Shown here: piece after piece, positions 7,921 to 16,640 of the stretch
Layout: every line of letters starts with the position of its first letter
Numbering within the stretch: the stretch's first letter is position 1
Source: DAINRZ01 sp964634885
GTDB lineage: Bacteria; Bacteroidota; Ignavibacteria; Kapaibacteriales; UBA2268
Assembly (NCBI GenBank): GCA_964634885.1
Contig: CAZWLN010000037.1
Location: 1 to 45,324 of the forward strand
Direction of reading: 5' to 3'
Length of the DNA: 45,324 bases
Position numbers and translations under genes: made by a program
The notes under the pieces: model-generated
The model's database searches: none
Told to the model about the DNA's origin: nothing
The model's input: only the letters and a program-made list of their open reading frames with translations

Positions 7921-8859
7921 TCAGGCCCCGGATTCAAATGTCCCCGTTGCCTCTCCCCTGTAACCGGCGAGGAAATCATGGGTTTTCATTGCCTTCTTTC
8001 CTTCGGCCTGCAGTTCGACAATGGAGAGTTTCCCAAAGGCACAGTCAACGGTAAAAAGCCCGTTTTCCATCCGGAAGCTGCCGGGGTTGCCTTTACCGTC
8101 CGCCTTCAACAGTTCAACCCTGAGTATCTTCAGCCTCTTGCCGTTCCACATAGTCCAGGCGCCGGGTGAAGGGGACATGCCGTGTATGAAATTCTTCAGT
8201 GTGGCGGCTTCCCCGGTCCAGTCGATGCGGCACTGGTCAGGGAATATCTTCGGGGCGGGAGAAGCAAGGCTGTTGTCCTGCACACAGGGCGTATAGCTGC
8301 CGCTCAGCAGCAGTTCAATGGTCTCAACCGACAGCTGTGCAGCAACGGGCATCAGCATGTCGTGAAGGTCTCCTGCCGTTGCGTTGTCCGGTATTCGTAC
8401 CTGTTTCTTAAGAAGAATGTCTCCCGTGTCCACCTCTTTTTTCAGGAGGAATGAAGTAAGGCCCGACACTTCATCGCCGTTGATGATTGCCCGGTTGATG
8501 GGTGCGGCGCCGCGGTATTTCGGCAGCAGGCTCCCGTGAATGTTGAAGGTTCCTGTGGACGCGAGCGAATAGACCTCTTCAGGTAGTATCCTGAAGGCAA
8601 TGACAACGATGATGTCGGGTTTCAATTCCTTCAATGAATTAATGAATTGAATGTCTTTCAGCTTTTCCGGCTGGAGTACGGGTATTCCCAGTTCGACGGC
8701 TTTGGCTTTAACCGCCGAAGGCAGCAGTTTCAATCCCCTGCCCTTCGGCTTGTCGGGTACCGTTACGACAGCCTTTACGCCGTATGCGGCGTGTAGCGCT
8801 TCGAGCGAAGGTACAGCAAACTCCGGTGTACCCATAAATATGACATTAGGTTTATTCAT
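7921..8859 (-). CDS. fmt: Methionyl-tRNA formyltransferase
   Basis: 312 residues, normal length. It formylates initiator Met-tRNA with 10-formyltetrahydrofolate. The N-terminal formyltransferase domain shows VIFMGTPEFAVPSL at the start, the catalytic FNIHGSLLPKYRGAAP (Asn and His) and the Asp of KKEVDTGDILL. The C-terminal OB-like tRNA-binding domain begins near 205. Def, the usual partner, is absent from the window. Instead it starts 12 bp downstream of a zinc-binding lipoprotein gene and is probably cotranscribed with it, an unusual pairing. Confidence 0.96.
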   Translation of the reverse strand: MNKPNVIFMGTPEFAVPSLEALHAAYGVKAVVTVPDKPKGRGLKLLPSAVKAKAVELGIPVLQPEKLKDIQFINSLKELKPDIIVVIAFRILPEEVYSLASTGTFNIHGSLLPKYRGAAPINRAIINGDEVSGLTSFLLKKEVDTGDILLKKQVRIPDNATAGDLHDMLMPVAAQLSVETIELLLSGSYTPCVQDNSLASPAPKIFPDQCRIDWTGEAATLKNFIHGMSPSPGAWTMWNGKRLKILRVELLKADGKGNPGSFRMENGLFTVDCAFGKLSIVELQAEGKKAMKTHDFLAGYRGEATGTFESGA

Positions 8860-8871
8860 GACTCATGCCTT

Positions 8872-9771
8872 TCATTGTAGAGCATCCCTTAATATTTTCG
8901 CATTATACATGATCAGGTCAAAATACGACTGCTTCCCGGGGCTGCCGCCTATGGGGTCAAGTTCCCACACTTTGACGCCCGTCGCTTCGGCAACGGCTTT
9001 GGCTGCATTCGGCGGAAGCTGAGGCTCGGTAAACACAGCTTTAGCCCCTTCGGCGTTCAGTTTCGACACAATTTCAGCCAGGAATTTTGGAGAGGACTCC
9101 TTTCCCGGAGACGGTTCGACAGAACCTATGTACTTCAGCCCGTACCTCTTAAGGAAGTAACGGAACGACGGGTGGAACAGCAGTACCGGCCTGCCTTGTA
9201 CTCCTGAAAGCATCGTCCTGACCTGCTTGTCGAGGCTGTCTAATTTTTCGACAAATTTAACGGAATTGTCAACGTATTTCTTCGAATTGTCCGGATCGAT
9301 TGAGATCAGGGCTTCGACGATGAGCGGTACAAGTGTCTTCACGGTAACGGGATCTGTCCAGAAATGAGGGTCGGCACCGCTGTCGTGGTTGTGCCCGTCT
9401 TCGCTGTGCCCTTCTTCATCGTGACTGTCTTCTTCGAAGGACAAAACACAATCGGCAGGAAAGAGCCTGATGAGTTCAATTCTGTTTTTGTTGGAGACAG
9501 AAGCCACCCAATTGTCTAAGTTGTCTGCAACGTAAAAGAATGCTTTAGCCGACTCAATCTTCATCATCTGTGAAGGAGTCGGGTTGAATGTGTGTGGAGA
9601 GTCTCCCGGAGAAGTGAGGCATACAACTTCCACGTCCTGCCCGACTATTTCTCTTACGATCGAGGCTACCGGATTGATTGTCGCCACAAAAACCGGTTTA
9701 CCCTGTTCCCTGGAACAGGCTGCAAGAGCAATCGACAGAACTGTCAGTAAAAATAAAATCTTCTTGTTCAT
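8872..9771 (-). CDS. Zinc/manganese ABC transporter substrate-binding lipoprotein (ZnuA family)
   Basis: 299 residues from the ATG at 9771; the frame extends upstream to 9945, but the chosen start puts a lipoprotein signal (KKILFLLTVLSIALAAC) at the N-terminus with Cys at residue 19. Cluster A-1 metal binders are all present: His in SPHTFNP, His in DPHFWTDP, His in LFHPSFRYF and Asp in ELDPIGG. An acidic His-rich loop (DSHDEEGHSEDGHNHD) precedes the second ligand, as in zinc-specific ZnuA. No membrane or ATPase subunit (znuB/znuC) is nearby, so the transporter is encoded elsewhere or the protein works as a zinc chaperone. It is followed after 12 bp by fmt. Confidence 0.88.
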   Translation of the reverse strand: MNKKILFLLTVLSIALAACSREQGKPVFVATINPVASIVREIVGQDVEVVCLTSPGDSPHTFNPTPSQMMKIESAKAFFYVADNLDNWVASVSNKNRIELIRLFPADCVLSFEEDSHDEEGHSEDGHNHDSGADPHFWTDPVTVKTLVPLIVEALISIDPDNSKKYVDNSVKFVEKLDSLDKQVRTMLSGVQGRPVLLFHPSFRYFLKRYGLKYIGSVEPSPGKESSPKFLAEIVSKLNAEGAKAVFTEPQLPPNAAKAVAEATGVKVWELDPIGGSPGKQSYFDLIMYNAKILRDALQ

Positions 9772-9926
9772 ATTCTTACCATCCATGATCAACAACATTA
9801 ATACAAAGATAATAAGAAAACTTGGTACAATTTCTGCTATTATTGGGTTAAAATTGTTGAAATTATAGGTTTTATGAGGGTTTAAGCGGATTTTTCCGTA
9901 GAAAAAAATATAAAAAAACGCATTAT

Positions 9927-9940
9927 GGCTAATATTAGCC
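9927..9940. promoter_or_regulatory. 14-bp perfect palindrome in divergent intergenic region
   Basis: GGCTAATATTAGCC is its own reverse complement and sits 13 bp before the ATG at 9954, in the gap shared with the divergent zinc-binding lipoprotein gene. It could be an operator or a 5'-UTR hairpin; there is no direct evidence. Confidence 0.35.
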
Positions 9941-9953
9941 GGCATGTTTAATT

Positions 9954-12900
9954 ATGAGTATGAAAAAGAAAATATATGGTGAAAAGATGCTATACAAAAC
10001 GATGAAAACAGTAGCATGGCAGGTCATTTTGATAACGGGGCTGCTCATCGGGCCGGCACACCGGCTCCAGTGCCAGAGCTACGGTGCCAGCCCCGTTAAT
10101 TGGCTCTATCCCGAAGGCAACTCCCAGGCAACGAAGTATGTTTCGATTGCATCGGGTACACAGGAGATCGACTCATTCAGGGTCAAATGGTCCACACCTT
10201 CCATTTCCGGCGATGTCCAGCCCTTGATTGGCAACATCATCAACAACAAGCCGCTTTTCAACAAAGCAACATACGCACCCAACGAAATTGCCGCAATCAT
10301 CGGCGGCAAATTCGTCATCGTCGATGCATCGGGCAAAACACACCGCATCACTAACGCCATGCCCTTCCTCAAAGGCTTCTCGGTAATGATCGACACCAAC
10401 CAGGCCATGCTCAACCAGAACATCACAGACCCTGTAATAATGGGTGTCGAAACAATAGAGTTCGAAAGCAGCGACAAGGTAGGCCTGGCCTATCTGACAG
10501 GCTTTGACGAGGATGCCGACACGGTGAGGATATTGCAAAGGCTGGCAATCGACCTGAAAGGATTTACAAACAATACCTTTGCAAGCATCAAGCCTTTCTT
10601 CGGCAAGAAATTCAACGACGCCCTGCAGATATACTGTACAGTAAATATGTCCCAGCCGGACAAAAACAACAGCCTTCTGCTGAAACAACCCTTCTTCCGC
10701 GGTATTACAGTCTTCAGCAGCACCAATATAATACCCAACTATCCCCTGCCGGACATCGGCGATGATTATTACTCACGTTTTTACTTCGGCCCCGAGGTCA
10801 ACGTATTCCAGCCTTCGATGTGCAGCTACACTAACCTCGGGCAGGAACTGAACTTCATGATGCTACCCAGTTACCCGACAAATGACCTGACTTTACGCGT
10901 AGAATGCGACAACCTGGCAGGTGCACCCACTACGGGAGACGAGTCGCTGTTCCTCGAGTTCAATACCACAGACGGGAAACCGGCCAATATAGCAACCGAC
11001 ATTCGTATGCTTGGGGACACCAGGGTCGGCATTACCGGCAGGCCTGTCGTCAAGCCCTATTATGTCAATCTGTACGATCAGGCTACTGGCGTCGAAAGCA
11101 TCTATATCCTCGTTGCCGAGGAATACAAAGGTACCGACAATTCAACCGGTACTCCCCGCCTCCACCTGTTCAGCATGGTCGGCGAACCGCTCACCAACAT
11201 CAGCAGCACGTGGAACAAGCCCGTCAGCGGCTCATCCGACCACAGCTGGTCCATCGCCGTGGGCAATGTTGACGGGAACGAATCCAACTTCTTCGGCGTC
11301 TATTATCCTAACAATAAAGGCCTTGAGATAATCGCAACACAGAGTTCACGCGACTTCGCCGTACCAAACAGCAAGCTGATGGTTCTCAAGTACTCGTCGG
11401 ATAATATTGCCAAACCGACACCTCCCGGAACCTACCTTAACAATTTCGACACCATAGCTACCGAGCCTATGAACGGCTGGGTGGCGGCAGTTAACGACCT
11501 GGACAACGGTGACGACGAAAAAGACGAGATTGTTCTCGTTGACGGCGCCAGGCTCTTCGTTCTCAAGATGAGGGATTATACCTCCTTCGACTTCCGCAGG
11601 GGACAGCATTTCGACACACTATATACTGTCCAGTTCGACCACCAGACCATCTCCAATGTTGCCATCGCCGACCTGGAAGGCGACGGGAAGAATGACATGA
11701 TTGTAACTACTTTCGACAGCACCTATTTCATCGGCACCCAGATACTCAATATACTGGAAGTTACAGACCCAATCGATGTATCTGATGTCCCGGTGGACAT
11801 CTGTCCCGGTTCAGGCATGGTTCTCAAATGGAGAAATATAATCAGGAACTCCAAAACCGTGAAAATCGTTTTCAGGGAGGAAGTTGACGGAGTCCTTTCG
11901 GACACTGCCGTAGTTATTGCCGACAGCGTTAACAACTGGGCAGACTCTCTCGAATACACCTACGTACCGGATAATTTACTCATCGGCAGGGAAGGTTACT
12001 TCTATGTGATAAGTTCTGACAATCCGAAAATACAGGACAGGACATCCTTGGTAAGGATAAACAACCCCTCGCTGCGATTCGAAGATTTTGAAAAAAGCGA
12101 ATACTTCGCAGGCGAAAAAGTAATCTTCAAGGGTAAAGCCATTTGTGTCGATTCGGTAATAATCGACTACGGTTACATGGAACCGGACAGTACAATTAAC
12201 TGGAACTTCCTGAGCAGGCATTCGTTCACTGAGGCCGACACATTCGAATTCGCTGACGCCATGCCCTGTGTACCGGAGTTGTACCACTGTTACGGACTCG
12301 ATTACGACAGCCTCATTTACCTCAGGACCCGCAATTTCCGCTATGAATACAAAGACACTTCGGATAATATTATATTCAAACTCAGGCCGGCACGGCTGCC
12401 TTTAAGCTTTGAGAACTCCGACGACGCCTGTCCCGGGAAACTGATTACCTGGGACCCGGACAACATCGAATTCTCCAGCGAAACAATTTCCGTGTCTATT
12501 CTCGACCCCGAAAGCGGGACATACACTCTCGTCGGGGAAGTGCCGACGGCGTCGGGAAGCTACAAATGGTGCGCTCCGCTGGATCCCCCGGACTGTGTCT
12601 ATCTGCGTTTCTGCTGTAACGGTTCATGTGTCAGGACAGATACGCTTATCGATGAATTCGGGCTGTCGAAGTCGAGGTACATCAACTTTGTTGCACCCAA
12701 TCCCTTCAACCCCCTGCTGAACACAAAAGCGGACATAGTGTACAAAGTGCCTACAGATGTCAAAGTGACAATCAATATTATCGACCAGAACAACAGGCTG
12801 ATTGTCAATATTGTCAAAAACCAGGCCAGGGAAGCAGGCCTGGCATACTGCGAGACCTGGGACGGCAGGCGTGACGACCTTTCTTTCGTTGACAACGGCA

Positions 12901-12968
12901 TGTATTATGTTGTTATTGAAATGTCCAACGGAGAAAAACTTGCGCTTCCTGTATTTATTTCTAAATAA
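9954..12968 (+). CDS. Large secreted protein with C-terminal FlgD-like domain
   Basis: 1004 residues. The signal peptide spans about 18-41 and ends CQ; downstream Met codons (MKKK, or MLYK at residue 12) are alternative starts. The middle shows FG-GAP-like pieces with acidic calcium-type motifs (VNDLDNGDDEKDEIV, IADLEGDGKNDMIV, VGNVDGNESNFF), so an integrin-like beta-propeller is likely. The C-terminal 90 residues begin PNPFNP and run through IIDQNNRLI, WDGRRDD and DNGMYYVVIEMSNG to the end; this is the FlgD immunoglobulin-like module that serves as the sorting domain in many Ignavibacteria/Kapabacteria exported proteins. It stands alone with no enzymatic domain recognised. Role unknown, probably cell surface. 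Confidence 0.82.
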   Translation: MSMKKKIYGEKMLYKTMKTVAWQVILITGLLIGPAHRLQCQSYGASPVNWLYPEGNSQATKYVSIASGTQEIDSFRVKWSTPSISGDVQPLIGNIINNKPLFNKATYAPNEIAAIIGGKFVIVDASGKTHRITNAMPFLKGFSVMIDTNQAMLNQNITDPVIMGVETIEFESSDKVGLAYLTGFDEDADTVRILQRLAIDLKGFTNNTFASIKPFFGKKFNDALQIYCTVNMSQPDKNNSLLLKQPFFRGITVFSSTNIIPNYPLPDIGDDYYSRFYFGPEVNVFQPSMCSYTNLGQELNFMMLPSYPTNDLTLRVECDNLAGAPTTGDESLFLEFNTTDGKPANIATDIRMLGDTRVGITGRPVVKPYYVNLYDQATGVESIYILVAEEYKGTDNSTGTPRLHLFSMVGEPLTNISSTWNKPVSGSSDHSWSIAVGNVDGNESNFFGVYYPNNKGLEIIATQSSRDFAVPNSKLMVLKYSSDNIAKPTPPGTYLNNFDTIATEPMNGWVAAVNDLDNGDDEKDEIVLVDGARLFVLKMRDYTSFDFRRGQHFDTLYTVQFDHQTISNVAIADLEGDGKNDMIVTTFDSTYFIGTQILNILEVTDPIDVSDVPVDICPGSGMVLKWRNIIRNSKTVKIVFREEVDGVLSDTAVVIADSVNNWADSLEYTYVPDNLLIGREGYFYVISSDNPKIQDRTSLVRINNPSLRFEDFEKSEYFAGEKVIFKGKAICVDSVIIDYGYMEPDSTINWNFLSRHSFTEADTFEFADAMPCVPELYHCYGLDYDSLIYLRTRNFRYEYKDTSDNIIFKLRPARLPLSFENSDDACPGKLITWDPDNIEFSSETISVSILDPESGTYTLVGEVPTASGSYKWCAPLDPPDCVYLRFCCNGSCVRTDTLIDEFGLSKSRYINFVAPNPFNPLLNTKADIVYKVPTDVKVTINIIDQNNRLIVNIVKNQAREAGLAYCETWDGRRDDLSFVDNGMYYVVIEMSNGEKLALPVFISK

Positions 12969-12991
12969 ATTTTAATATTTGTTTTTAAAAT

Positions 12992-13050
12992 GTTAATTTT
13001 TTTTTTAATTTCAACTTTATAGAATGTTGAAAAATTAAAATAGAATTAAC
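12992..13050. terminator. AT-rich long inverted repeat after the FlgD-domain gene
   Basis: 12992-13014 (GTTAATTTT... to CAAC) and 13026-13050 (GTTGAAAAA... to TTAAC) are imperfect inverted copies of about 24 bases with an 11-base loop, followed by CTTTTAATG. It lies 23 bp beyond the stop codon and may end that transcript. Confidence 0.4.
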
Positions 13051-13168
13051 TTTTAATGAGTCTTATCTTCTGACAGTGTTAAAAGTGTAAGAAGTTGCAG
13101 GTGCATGAATAAGAGCAAAAGAGAATTAAAATATATATTATGTAAAATTATACCTAAGGTATTGATAA

Positions 13169-13867
13169 ATGAGAATATTAGTAGTTGAGGACGAAAGAAA
13201 AGTCGCAAGTTTTATAAAACACGGCCTGGAAGAGGAAAGGTATATTGTTGAGGTCGCCAGCGACGGCATTACAGGATTGGAACTGGCAATGAACAACCAG
13301 TTCGACGCCATCCTCTTAGACATTATGCTGCCCGGCAAAGACGGTTTCACTCTGCTGAGAGAACTGAGGCAGGCAGGCATATCCATCCCTGTCATGATGC
13401 TGACTGCAAGAGGAACAACAGAAGACCGTGTACAAGGCCTGGACCTCGGCGCCGACGATTACCTGCCGAAGCCTTTCAGTTTCGAAGAACTGGCAGCCAG
13501 GCTGCGCTCCATCCTGAGACGCTCGAGTCCGGAAAAATCGACAAAACTCCGCTGTGGCGACCTGCTGCTCGACACTGTTTCACATCTTGGTTTCAGGTTC
13601 GGCAAGGAGATTGAACTTACGACGAAAGAGTATGCCCTGCTCGAATACCTCATCAGGAACAAGAACCGGATACTCAGCCGCAGCACCATTACACAGCACG
13701 TGTGGAAGCACAACTTCGACCCCGAATCAAATATCATCGATGTTTATATCAAGAGGCTCAGGTCCAAGATTGAAAAAGAAGACGGCTCCCGCCCGCTCAT
13801 ACAGAGCATTCGCGGCGTAGGCTACAGGATGCGCGACCTGCCGCTCGACGACGAAGCCGAAATCTAA
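13169..13867 (+). CDS. OmpR/PhoB-family response regulator
   Basis: 232 residues. The receiver domain (1-115) has the acidic pair E7/D8, phospho-acceptor D51 (LLDIMLPGKDG), T79 and K101 (PKPF). The C-terminal winged helix (about 130-225) contains LTTKEYALLEYLIRNKNRILSR and IDVYIKRLRSKI...IRGVGYRM. It is a complete DNA-binding transcription factor. No histidine kinase adjoins it; the only kinase in the window is the soluble PAS kinase at 30804. The 200-bp leader is AT-rich. Confidence 0.95.
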   Translation: MRILVVEDERKVASFIKHGLEEERYIVEVASDGITGLELAMNNQFDAILLDIMLPGKDGFTLLRELRQAGISIPVMMLTARGTTEDRVQGLDLGADDYLPKPFSFEELAARLRSILRRSSPEKSTKLRCGDLLLDTVSHLGFRFGKEIELTTKEYALLEYLIRNKNRILSRSTITQHVWKHNFDPESNIIDVYIKRLRSKIEKEDGSRPLIQSIRGVGYRMRDLPLDDEAEI

Positions 13868-13902
13868 GCTGTTAAGGAAATTATGCCGTTTCAGGCAGAT
13901 TA

Positions 13903-15096
13903 TTACTTGAAATCCACGTACAGTTCGTAGATGGGAATTCCTGCTATTGTCCTGTCTTTGTATTTATTGCTGATGTTCTTCATCGCTTCCTGCATCTCAT
14001 CCGAAGTCAGGCCATACTGTACGGAACTCCAGGCTTCCATGAAAGCAGAGAAATTGTCCACTGCTCCCAGCAGTTCCCCGTCATAGGGATTGTATTTGTT
14101 CTTATTATACTTTAACGAAATCTCCTCGCTGCTGACGTTAACAATCTTGTCGTCAATCATCACTTTGCTCGTGAACTCATTTTCGGTGAAGTATTTCAGT
14201 TCCCGGTGCCATGGTTTCTCGATGTGCGGGAATATCTCCGCCTCAGCAAGTTTCTGCTCGATCTTCTTTATCTCCTCGGACATTCCGGAAACGGACTCCT
14301 TCACGGGTTTGATGATGTCCCTCGTTACCGCTTCCGGCAGGTCGTGGAAAATGCCGCCGTAGAAATTGTTGAAGATGCGCTTGCGGCAGGGGTCCGCAAT
14401 CTCCATTGTCATGAAGTACGTAAGCGCCGCCACCATCATCGTATGGCCGAGGACAGAGGTCTTCGGCACCCTGGGGATGTGGCCCCACCTGATCTGGTAC
14501 CTCATCTGCCCACACAGGTCGATGAAATTTTTAATATGGTGGTTCTTGTGAAGTTTTTCGATGCCGTCCAGGTCCCTGAAAGTCTCCAGGTCGTTGGCAA
14601 GTTCCTTTTCAATATCATTAATCTGGTAGCCCGAAGGGTTCATATTCCTGATGATCTGGAATTCCCAGTAGCTGGAATACCTGTGGGCAGCGTCCAGTAT
14701 CCGCCTGCTGTTCCTGTTGATGAAGTCCGGTTCTGTCAGGTAAAGCCTGATTTCTTCCTTAATAGCATTATTGCCGATGACCGGTTCGAGCGACTTGTAA
14801 ACGTGGTCGTAGAGCTTTTTTACCAATTCCTTGTTTTTCGATATTTCCTTGTACACCGGAGATTGTATATCTGATATCTCAATGCGTTTCAGGAGCTCGT
14901 AAATTCCACCTTTGATGATGTCGATCCAGTCGAACTGCGTGCCGCGCTCTTCTTCATACTTCGCCAGGCAATAGGCGATAATCATTTTATGGGCATGTTT
15001 GTCCATCTGTATCAGTTCCATGGGCCTTAGCTTGTCGTTCCACCTCTGGATGGAAAACCCGTTAAAAAGTTTGTTAATAAACGATTTTCTAATCAT
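13903..15096 (-). CDS. HD-domain phosphohydrolase (YfbR/HDDC-like)
   Basis: 397 residues from the ATG at 15096, which has GGTAGGG seven bases upstream; an in-frame TTG 33 bp earlier is less likely. The HD metal centre appears as RVPKTSVLGHTMMVA (His), GGIFHDLPEAVTRDIIKP (HD pair) and a later IDDKIVN Asp. HDxxEAxTxDIxxPVK resembles YfbR-type 5'-nucleotidases and related HD hydrolases, but the protein is about twice their length, with an N-terminal half (1-190) carrying a second helical region (MDKHAHKMIIAYCLAKYEEE). The substrate may be a nucleotide. It is convergent with the response regulator. Confidence 0.8.
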   Translation of the reverse strand: MIRKSFINKLFNGFSIQRWNDKLRPMELIQMDKHAHKMIIAYCLAKYEEERGTQFDWIDIIKGGIYELLKRIEISDIQSPVYKEISKNKELVKKLYDHVYKSLEPVIGNNAIKEEIRLYLTEPDFINRNSRRILDAAHRYSSYWEFQIIRNMNPSGYQINDIEKELANDLETFRDLDGIEKLHKNHHIKNFIDLCGQMRYQIRWGHIPRVPKTSVLGHTMMVAALTYFMTMEIADPCRKRIFNNFYGGIFHDLPEAVTRDIIKPVKESVSGMSEEIKKIEQKLAEAEIFPHIEKPWHRELKYFTENEFTSKVMIDDKIVNVSSEEISLKYNKNKYNPYDGELLGAVDNFSAFMEAWSSVQYGLTSDEMQEAMKNISNKYKDRTIAGIPIYELYVDFK

Positions 15097-15247
15097 AACC
15101 CTACCGGATATTAAAAAAAATTTAATCAATCAAGAAATGAAATTAAAAAATATATTTGTCAAAATATAGAGAAATTTTGAGAATTCCATTCTTGTTCAAA
15201 CTGACTGACCTGATTGTATCCATTTACTTTTTCCCATACCTAATGGT

Positions 15248-16213
15248 TTATCTTGGCCCAAGGAACCTGTCCCCATTGAAATGTATCAGATGAGAGTATG
15301 TCTCGTCTTCAGCAATCCAGACTTCTGTTTCCCACGCAATATCTTTTGTAAACTTTTTGAAAGTATTGAAATCGGGGAACACAGAAACAAAAATTATACC
15401 GGCTTTACAGCCATGTGTCAACTCGTTAAGTTCGATAATTCTTTTTGGAGTAACAGGCCCGTGTGAAGTAGCTACTTCAATCAAATAAAGCCAGTTGCGA
15501 TTACTATCGTACAATACAATGTCCGGTAGCTTTTCATGAATTGTTAATTTGATACCTATTGCCGAGAATCTCTCCGTATCGAAAAACAAATCTTTTTTTG
15601 CAGTATCTCCGATATATAATAATTCACATCCCGGGGCAAATCTTGGTGCGTATTCTTTTAATACCGCTATCTGTATTTCATTGTGCTTGCCGGGTGACAG
15701 AGAAATCTGTTTACCATCTGCTATTGATAGCGGCAGCAAGCCGTATTGTCTTTCTTTATTGTATTTTTCTTTAAGTGTTCCATGTTCATTTTTAAATGCA
15801 TTCAAAGCTGTATTCCATTTTTTTGTATTGAAGGCCTGAATCACAGTTAATGCCTCTTCTGTCAGACGATAATGATTATCTTTACTATTAGTCGGTAGAA
15901 GTCGATTCTCGGGATTATGATCGACAATGCCGGCTTGTACCAGTTGATGCAATGTCTGACGCCTGAAAGATACTCCGGGATAGTCTGCATATTCTTCATT
16001 AAATTTATCTTTAATGAATCTCATTATTCCAGGATATTTGGGATTATTTTTATTGCCGACAACAGACATACTAATCATTTTGGCATTTTTCCAATTGCCA
16101 TTTTCAGGTAAATTGCAAAGAGCTAAAAGAATTAATGCAGACCGGTTATTTTGCCATGTTTTTGGCAGCCCGAATTCTTCCAAAATTTTTTTTGCCTCTT
16201 CGATTTTTTTCAT
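15248..16213 (-). CDS. Type II restriction endonuclease, BsuBI/PstI family
   Basis: 321 residues, full family length. The N-terminal helical DNA-binding part (1-150) contains SFRRQTLHQLVQAGIVDHNP. The C-terminal catalytic part shows the family signature APRFAPGCELLYIGDT (189-204), KLPDIVLYDSNRNWLYLIEVATSHGPVTPKR (228-258; active-site candidates D231 and E246) and the ending TEVWIAED...HLIHFNGDRFLGP. Family members cut CTGCAG, but the specificity here is not proven. There is no frameshift or internal stop. Its ATG overlaps the TGA of an upstream same-strand frame (ATGA), the usual coupling to a methyltransferase, yet the methyltransferase is truncated. Confidence 0.93.
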   Translation of the reverse strand: MKKIEEAKKILEEFGLPKTWQNNRSALILLALCNLPENGNWKNAKMISMSVVGNKNNPKYPGIMRFIKDKFNEEYADYPGVSFRRQTLHQLVQAGIVDHNPENRLLPTNSKDNHYRLTEEALTVIQAFNTKKWNTALNAFKNEHGTLKEKYNKERQYGLLPLSIADGKQISLSPGKHNEIQIAVLKEYAPRFAPGCELLYIGDTAKKDLFFDTERFSAIGIKLTIHEKLPDIVLYDSNRNWLYLIEVATSHGPVTPKRIIELNELTHGCKAGIIFVSVFPDFNTFKKFTKDIAWETEVWIAEDETYSHLIHFNGDRFLGPR

Positions 16214-16293
16214 AACCTATTAGAATTGTTATAAAAATATGACATTACAATTTTATCAATATTCTCTTGGGAATTATCTTTATTCATCATCAA

Positions 16294-16587
16294 TCATGAA
16301 TCAATTCCATTTTTTTGAGAAACAAGATTCTCAATAAGTCCACAAGAAAGTATTGCAGTTCCACAACCAGGATCCAATATCCTGATATTTTTTGTCCCGA
16401 CACACTGAACATCGCCCATAAACCTGGCTATCTTCCCGGGAGTAAAAAACTGTCCTTTGGATTTTTTATGTGTCTGGCTAACTAATGAACTATAATATGA
16501 AGCAAGTCTTTCGGCATAATCAACCGGCAATTCATTTTCTTCAGGCAATATTTCTTTCAATAAATTCATATATACAAATATACACAT
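16294..16587 (-). pseudogene. Truncated adenine-N6 DNA methyltransferase (BsuBI/PstI partner)
   Basis: 97 codons (or 91 from the ATG at 16569). The N-terminus matches the start of M.PstI/M.BsuBI-type enzymes: a helical leader, GQFFTPGKIARFM (motif X) and ILDPGCGTAILSC (SAM-binding motif I). It then stops at TGA (16296-16294). The catalytic NPPY motif and target recognition region, several hundred residues in intact enzymes, are missing. After the stop, the same reading frame continues open for 27 codons to a TGA that overlaps the endonuclease ATG. This looks like the original C-terminal end left behind by an internal deletion. As it stands it cannot methylate DNA. Confidence 0.75.
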
Positions 16588-16640
16588 TTCTGAAATGAAT
16601 AGTAAAAATATGCCCTAAAGATTACTACCTGTGCAATTTT

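Noticed and set aside
9772..9945. 58-residue N-terminal extension of the zinc-binding lipoprotein
   Set aside because: It would put residues such as NNFNPIIAEIVPSF before the lipoprotein signal and block lipidation; the ATG at 9771 gives a normal lipobox.
14206..14874. 222-codon plus-strand frame opposite the HD-domain gene
   Set aside because: It is the antisense of a gene with a clear HD motif, and its translation has no recognisable domain.
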